Assembly (NCBI GenBank): GCA_007844125.1
Contig: CM017572.1
Location: forward strand, 38,999,397 to 39,063,396
Length of the DNA: 64,000 nt
Reading direction: 5' to 3'
DNA from: Sinonovacula constricta
Taxonomy: Eukaryota; Mollusca; Bivalvia; Cardiida; Solecurtidae
Below are positions 57,356-64,000 of the stretch, one piece after another (within the stretch, counting starts at the first letter, position 1; each line of letters begins with the position of its first letter). The translations under genes and the position numbers were made by a program. A model generated the notes under the pieces. The model saw nothing but the letters and a program-made list of their open reading frames with translations, searched no databases and was not told the DNA's origin.

Positions 57356-60300
57356 TTGTAGTATGTTAATCTTTGGTTTGATTATTTTGTACATGGTAAT
57401 GGCTAAAATTTGTTTATATGAATCCGTTATGTTTGTTCCTGTGTAAATATACTATTAACTATGTACAGCCGCGTTGTGTTGAATTTACGTTCAGCCGTCA
57501 AATATGGATGCTACGGTGTATGCAACCCCAGATACAGATAAATATGGTGGCATTTGGTCAGTTATTCAACTGTTAATTCTTAATTTAATTTGTGATTTAA
57601 TAAATAGAGTTTTAACATGTAATGTGCTTGAATATTAATATAATGATAACGATATGCGGTGTTGGCCTCTTTCAGCTGCACACCTTCTTATCTTTGACAT
57701 TTTGTTGTCATTTTCCCATAATGTTACTTAAACTGGAAAATCTTGTTTCACGTGAGTAGTCTTTTATGGGTAAAGCGCTTAGAAATCTATTCTTACTCCT
57801 TTAGAAAGCTATGCATTTTAATATCAAAGTTATGATATATGTTAATGATGTATGGATATTTCCCCTTTACGTCCTTTTTGTTCCATTATTCTTCCTATAA
57901 ATAATATATGCCATTAGTACATTTTACGACTCAAATCAAAAGGCTTGGAGGTTCGTGTCGTTGTCTAACCTATCAGGAATCCCTAAGAATGGGAGATTTG
58001 TCCATTTCAGCTTATAGAGCAAATAGGCTTTATTAGCAAGCTGGTGTCTTTTTCATAGATGTCCTTAATATCCGTTTAAATACTATCATATTATATCACA
58101 AACTTTACGTATTCAATAGGTCTTTACCAAAACTTGATAACGTCACTTAAAAAAATATCTTTTAATTAGTGTACTGTGCATGCTCGATAAGCTTTCGATA
58201 AATACAACTTCCGGCGACTTCTTCGAAATATCCACATTAATGCTACAAGGCCACTCTGTATTTGCATGCGATTACGTTAATCAATCCTGTAAATACTAAT
58301 GTTATCTGTGATAAAGTCAATCTTTTTTTAATATTGAATCATCTTAATTATTCCTAAAATATTTCTTCATATGATATTCAAAGTAAAGTACAGCATTTTT
58401 CGCATCTGCATACCTGAAGCGTTATACGCTGAATACCGATGAATATGATAGACCAATGTTCTCACTATTTGAGTTTTGCAGCACCCTTCTTCAATTAGTT
58501 AATTTTATTGATGATGTTGCTGTTGGTTATAATTATTATGTATTTTGAATAATCATTTGAAACAATAATGTCGAGTTTGATTTCGGGTAAGGAGAGTGTG
58601 TATTCTGTAACATGTACAAGAAACAATGCGCTAAATACTTAACTACTTGATTTAGCGATTAACACACCAGAGGGCGAATGTTATAAGTTCTATGTGCCTG
58701 TTTATTAGGGCTTTCGCGGTAAAACGGTATACCGGTATATTGCGATACTGGGTAAAGTCAGTACATTATTGTGATATACAATGAACATACCGGTTTTTAC
58801 GATATTTTGTAAACTTTGTTTGCTTCCACCATGTTGTGCATCTAAAGGTCAAAGATGCTTGTTTTAATGAAAAGCGATCGCCGATAACCGACCGAAAATG
58901 AAGTTTGATGTTAAATGCATCGTAGGGGAGTTATTTCTAAACCGCTACGAAAATATACCTGGTGTGACCAGTAACAAATTTTGATATCGTAAAATATAAG
59001 GATACTTCCTGGAAATTGACAAACTAGGCTGTGTGTCTAACAACCATCTTCCCTGTTTACTCTTTATAGGGGGTCATGAAGATTGTTAACAAAATGAGAA
59101 AATTGAGCTTTGAATAGTGAATTATGTACATATTGATCAAGATAAATTATTTATTTACGAACATATAAAATAAATGAGTAAGAAAAGTGGCTACATAATA
59201 TTGTTTACCGGAAGACATTTTACGTATGATAATATAAAATACTACTATCACACCTATTGCAAACCATGAAAAACTGTCAACGCGGAAAAAACAATATTGA
59301 GCCATAACTTTAGGATTTGTACTAATTATCTATGATCTGATAACATGAAAGCTGCGCCTAAACCTGATAAATAACGCACAAACATGGGCAATTGATTTTT
59401 AGGTTATAACATTTAATATATAACCTATGGCACATTATTTTACATTATGTCAACTTTATAAAAAAGTTTATTATCAGAATGATTTCCTTTATTAGAATGC
59501 ATGTTACTTTGTTCATCATAAATAACATACAAGATTGTTAAAATGGTATAATATATCTGAGATGTCTAATTTTTAGATACACGTACACAGGAAACTAGCA
59601 GGTAAAATGGGCAACATCCTAAATAAATGTAAATGTAGCATAACCACGCCCTTTCGTTTCTTCGATTTTTATGAAGATTGTGTTTAACGAACTCTTAAAG
59701 CCGAACGTGTTTCCGTGCAACTTTGCAGCCGACATAAAACAGTTCAAAGCAAGTTTAATGGGGAAAAGAAACTTGGTAGAAATAATAGCGATTGACATTT
59801 CAATACGTCATATTTAAATCCAAACAAACGGATAAATGTAGATCGAAGCCCGGAAAAAAACATGTAACATATGTTATGTTGAAACCTTTCTGTAAACGTT
59901 GTGTCAGGCACGATGTATAGCACAATGTACAATAAAACTACATAAACAAGGATGCCTAAAGACTCAGTATCCGTCGGAGGAGCACAGGTTCCGGTTTCGA
60001 ATCATAAAAATGCCCGGCGTTTTTATTTTGACTACTATTATTAATGCATATTTAATATTGTTAAATATTTGCAGCTTCAGAATGTATTGAAAATACATGT
60101 TCCCGTTTAGTTATAATCCATAAATATTATATGGAAGATAATAATTTATGGATTGGCCAAAGTTATCATACGAACAACTGTTATAACATAAGGTGTCCAC
60201 ATCTAGAAGTTGTTTAAAAAAAAAAAAAATTCTTGGTGTTATATTTAAAAAGTACACTGTTTATGGGGACCCTTTCAATTGGCGAACTACATTAAGGCTT

Positions 60301-61664
60301 TTGGTAGTTTATGCCCATATGTTATTTGAAGACAAATTAAACATCTTTGGGTAGTAATGAAGTAAACTATTTACTTTGTAAATAAGCAAATTCGAATTTT
60401 TTGTTCAAGAGAGGGTCAAAAGTTAGTGTTTTATTGTAAAGTTATGCACACTGTATAGATTAAAGAAGCTCTAGCATATTAATGTTTTGTCAAGTCGAAC
60501 ACATTGATTCATTCTACATTTTGTATTCACAGTAGTAAGACGCGGTAGATAATAACATATTAAAGAAGAACAATTGTCAGCTTAATTCAAGTACTTAACA
60601 TACTGTACCACGATCTGGGTGTCCCTGCAACAACAAAAAAGAGAATTTTATGTGTTTTCCTAAGTTAACATGCCGTTTAGGGTGACATATATTTCGAGGT
60701 GGCACATCATTTTTCTTTTGAAGTAAAATAAGTTTATCATGCATTATTATATCAAAAGTCTGATAAACATTCGATTGTGCATAAAAGGGTCCGATTTGCA
60801 ACAAGTATATGGCTTGAACTAAAGATAAGTCAAATATATGAGAACCGCTTCGGGCTTAATGTCAAAATTGTTTATTTTTCCATTTTTCCGTAATTAAAAA
60901 CATTCAATGTTTTTGCATTATGAATTTTAACTCATTTTCTGATTCGGCAATTCGTTTTCAACTTATGGATATTTGAAAATGACGATAATCTAAATTTTGA
61001 ACAGTTCAAAATATCGTCATTTATTGCCATTAGGCCCTTACAAAAATGTAAAAAAGACAATACCAACGTAAGATAAAGAAACATTTATTAACAGACCTTT
61101 TTATTGTTCATTGATTCTTTGTTCAAATATGCATTTAAAACATTTTTTTAAACTCAAATAGGCATAGATAACGAGAGAATCATGTAAGAACTTGAAAAGT
61201 ACGAGTCAAATTCTTGTGTTCTTGTGCTGATTTGGCATCAATAACCCTCAATTTCGACTTTATTCGACGTCATTAAGCCCGGTTTTACCGGAGCGGTGAT
61301 CATATGGTCACTCTTTCGATGAAATAAAAACAAAAGCTTTAACAGGTTTAAAGAAATACTGGTTCATTTTTTTGGCTTGGTCATGATGCAAAGGCTTTGT
61401 TCACCTTAAACAAGTGAAGGACCACCCCACCTTATCTAGAAGTTTCTCAATGCGACTCGAACCCAAGACTGGGAGGGCGTTGTGGCGGGGAGCCTGAGGA
61501 AATGTAAGCAGACGAAAAAGATATTAAGCTATTTATTCTTACAAATGGCATCCTCAAAATGTTAATCCAATCAAGAATGTTTCCGTTTAGCATTAAAAAT
61601 TAAAAGAAATAAAGATTTCCCTATCACTCGCTTCGTTTCCAAAGGATATCAAGAACAATAATAT
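57356..61664. other. intergenic stretch
   Basis: No gene was recognised. 58705-58800 ('ggtaaaacggtataccggta') resembles the end of a hAT-like DNA transposon and is listed as a note only. Near 60620 on the minus strand a strong acceptor (tttttgttgttgcag) precedes a nine-codon frame to a stop, too little to call. 61400-61480 on the minus strand has a degenerate tRNA/B-box-like 'gggttcgagtcgc', possibly a SINE. Confidence 0.45.
61532..61537 (-). terminator. candidate esterase polyadenylation signal
   Basis: AATAAA on the minus strand about 130 bp after the esterase stop codon. It is the nearest canonical hexamer noticed. Confidence 0.4.
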
Positions 61665-62016
61665 TTAAACTAAATCTAAAAAACACAATACACAACACAG
61701 AAAAATGTACAATTGTTGTGAATAAATTTTCTTTGATCCACTTTCAATATCGAATTTAAATGGTTTAAATTCGCAGAGTTCAGCGGTTGGTTCGGGCAGA
61801 GGCGGAATTGTTCGAAGTGCTGCCTGTAAGCATGCATTTCTCGTTGATCTACGTAGCCAATCGGCAATATGTCGTCGCCATAAGAAAATCCGTTCTTGGG
61901 ATAAGAACTGATGCTGTTGTGTGAAGGAATCACCGATTATTTTAAAGTTGATGAACTTTTGTGTGTCGTGTTTGTATTCGGGCCACAGTTCGCTGTCTTC
62001 GGGCAAGTTAGGATTT
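61665..62016 (-). CDS. esterase last exon
   Basis: 352 nt after acceptor ttgttattgtcag. It encodes the C-terminal helices (WPEYKHDTQKFINF…) and the hydrophobic tail, stop at 61665-61667. Confidence 0.85.
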
Positions 62017-64000
62017 CTGACAATAACAAAAATAAAATATAGAATATACAACTAGACAAATGAAAAAGTATTATATACAATCATGAAACAGCGCTTTAAA
62101 TATATGAATAAATCTTTACAATCGTATGATAAACGTTTTATGTGTTAATTGTACTTACATTGCTAAAGTTTATATCTCAATTTGAAATTAAGTGAGTACG
62201 TGGGCACAAAGAACGTCCGAACGTATGGAAAATTGTTAATCTTAAGCAGAAATTATGAAAGAATTTATTTATTTGAATGCCAATTAGTCTAGAAATACCT
62301 TATTTGATGCATAAGTCCAAAGTGATGCAGAAGGAAATATTAAAAGATAATAAATTAAATAAAAAGAATGATCAACACTAACTAACACAATTTTACGCCT
62401 CTCTCGCAAAGCCTAGTTGATTAATTTAAGTCTGTATCCAACATCGTTAAGATATGGTCAATATCAAAGGTATTTGCCATAACCAGGGAGTTGATAAACC
62501 TAGATTTTTGTGGGAGCCGTTTTGTACTACTACAAACAGGTGAAGTCAGTATCGTTTATATGACAAGGAACCAGTCGCCTGCTTGACCACAAAAGCAAGG
62601 ATGAGAAACAGTACATTTCCGGGTGTCTTGTGTAAGATTCGACGTCTATCCCTTACCAAAGTTCATATTACGTCTAAAAGAATTTTGGGGAAATGATAAA
62701 AGTTTGCTGTTGTTTTATGCTTTGCATTTGTCTAATTGCTTTGTATTGATCTCACAGCAGTAAACGATGTTTTATCGACAAAAAACGTTTTTGCGTTGAT
62801 AATGTTTTCTCTTTAACTTAAATACAATTATTTGATCCGAATTATAAAGTTGTAATAACTTTCTTTTAAAAAAAGTTAAACATGGTCTGAAAAATTAAAG
62901 TCAATAGTTAAAACGTCCTAGTACTTGAATACTCGATCGAAAATTGACCTAGAATTCGAGTACTGATTGTTCGTTCTCATTCATACATGTTATTACCATA
63001 CCAGCATCAGTTCTGTGGTCTGTAATAGTTCCAAAATACTTACTTACAGCGGTTTGCTATTGTTACAGGTACTTGATACAGAAAAACCCGCTGGACAAAC
63101 CCTTTAAATTGTCAAACATTATCGATATACTTACCCTGTTTCGGCAAAACGAGTCCAAAATGAGACAATTAGTTGCGACATTTTGATTTCGTTTTCATCT
63201 AGCTCAGAAGGTATATCTTTAATGGAAAACTGGTAGAAGTCCCACATGACCGTAGCGGCAAAACTGAATACATAGGGTAGTTCATCTGAATGGCTGGCCC
63301 CTTTCATCCAATAGTTGTTGTTGGAAAAGGCGGGGCGATGGTCAAATACGTAAAAGTAAGTGTGTCCAGTTCCTCCTGCTTTTGAATGCAGCTGCAACGC
63401 TTCCAAGGCTGGTAACGTAAATGTAAAGTCCCGTTCAATATCAAGCATTGTTTGAGAAATGTTAATATATTCTGTAACAAGATCAAAATCTTTAAAGTCC
63501 TTCAGATATTCAGTCAGAATGAATGCGGGAAAACCGTACTTTCGAAATGTACCTGTAGTAGACAAGTAGTCGCATGTCCTTTCCAAAGTCGTACCATATT
63601 CATACAAGAAAGATACAACAGACGGGATGACATAACCTCCGTCATTGCTTGATATTCCAATTATAACGTTGATGTCTCCAAACATTTTAACGACTTCCTT
63701 GACCTCTTTAAAACATTCAGGATACATAAGCAAATCAGGGAACACGCGAATAAATTCCCCGTCGACTGACGGATTTACGTCACCTTTAAATTCTAATAAA
63801 TCCGAAATATTCGCGTGTTTTAGACACTTGGTTACATTACAACTAGTGAGTCGCATGACTTCATCAAAAGTTAAGTCTGTATCTACGGCGTAGCCCCAAT
63901 ATGAGATCGGAGATCCACTTTCCGCAATGACACCTTGGAAAAGATCTCTGTTCCCGGGATACATCGCTTGGTATAAAACACTTCCGGCGCCCGCCGAGTT
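61665..64000 (-). CDS. carboxylesterase/cholinesterase-fold protein, C-terminal two exons (5' cut by window)
   Basis: Two minus-strand exons, 64000-63135 and 62016-61665, join in phase (acagg|gtaagt to cag|aaatcc), giving AETG-NPNLPEDSELWPEY across the junction. The first residues in the window are NSAGAGSV: the nucleophile elbow with the catalytic Ser codon at 63995-63997. The acidic member lies in SSNDGGYV (Asp at 63641-63643, where cholinesterases have Glu and many carboxylesterases Asp/Glu). The His is in GASHSDELPYVF (63290-63292). The fold and triad indicate an alpha/beta hydrolase acting on esters. Asn-x-Ser/Thr sites (e.g. NVT, NIS) and a hydrophobic end (YIFLCCVLCFLDLV) suggest a secreted or membrane/GPI-anchored protein. 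The substrate is not deducible. The aromatic gorge residues needed to call an acetylcholinesterase were not verified. Confidence 0.93.
62017..63134 (-). other. esterase intron
   Basis: 1.1 kb, donor gtaagtat, acceptor ttgttattgtcag. No other feature was recognised. Confidence 0.85.
63135..64000 (-). CDS. esterase penultimate exon, cut by window edge
   Basis: 866 nt open throughout, from the nucleophile elbow to FWTRFAETG. The internal ATG at 63962-63964 is not the start. The reading frame continues off the edge. Confidence 0.93.

Noticed and set aside
58705..58800. hAT-like transposon terminus ('ggtaaaacggtataccggta')
   Set aside because: The sequence is reminiscent of such ends, but no matching opposite end or target duplication was found.

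Overview
The window looks like AT-rich nuclear DNA of an invertebrate, most likely a bivalve mollusc. That is an inference. It rests on short exons with GT/AG introns, many decayed tRNA-derived SINEs, an I-superfamily LINE, a Ty3/gypsy element with integrase directly behind protease, and an inhibitor-of-apoptosis (IAP) gene, a family known to be expanded in bivalves. No bacterial, organellar or viral segment is evident.

Layout. 1-3328: the end of a 41-bp minisatellite that runs off the left edge. 3.3-33.6 kb: mostly gene-poor, with dispersed repeats, homopolymer tracts, a 5'-truncated LINE tail, a THAP-like remnant, a few probable terminal exons of unrecognised minus-strand genes (9876-10100; 15342-15423, perhaps joined to 16157-16221; a SAM-like exon at 22003-22231), a decayed ~2-kb coding region (25.0-27.1 kb), a hairpin element built around a TG microsatellite and a near-perfect 62-bp palindrome. 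33.6-34.5 kb: a long AGT-type trinucleotide array.

34.8-57.3 kb (+): an IAP gene read across nine exons in phase: BIR1, BIR2, UBA, RING. The 5' end is not resolved. Its 14.2-kb intron (38083-52308) holds a broken minus-strand LINE (38.6-42.8 kb), the front half of a minus-strand gypsy element with protease-then-integrase order (42.8-44.2 kb), and three tandem ~1.94-kb units each ending in a tRNA-like sequence (44.55-51.07 kb). The middle unit carries a 716-bp TTAA-flanked insertion. The intron before the RING exon holds an apparently intact pogo-type transposon whose two-exon transposase ends in a PHD-like zinc finger (53.58-56.20 kb).

61.7-64.0 kb (-): the last two exons of a carboxylesterase/cholinesterase-fold protein, cut by the right edge at its nucleophile elbow. 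The Ser, Asp and His triad positions are all visible.

The real genes (IAP and esterase) are unrelated in function. The rest is intronic and intergenic repeat biology. All exon calls come from reading frames and splice signals by eye. No alignment or transcript evidence was available.
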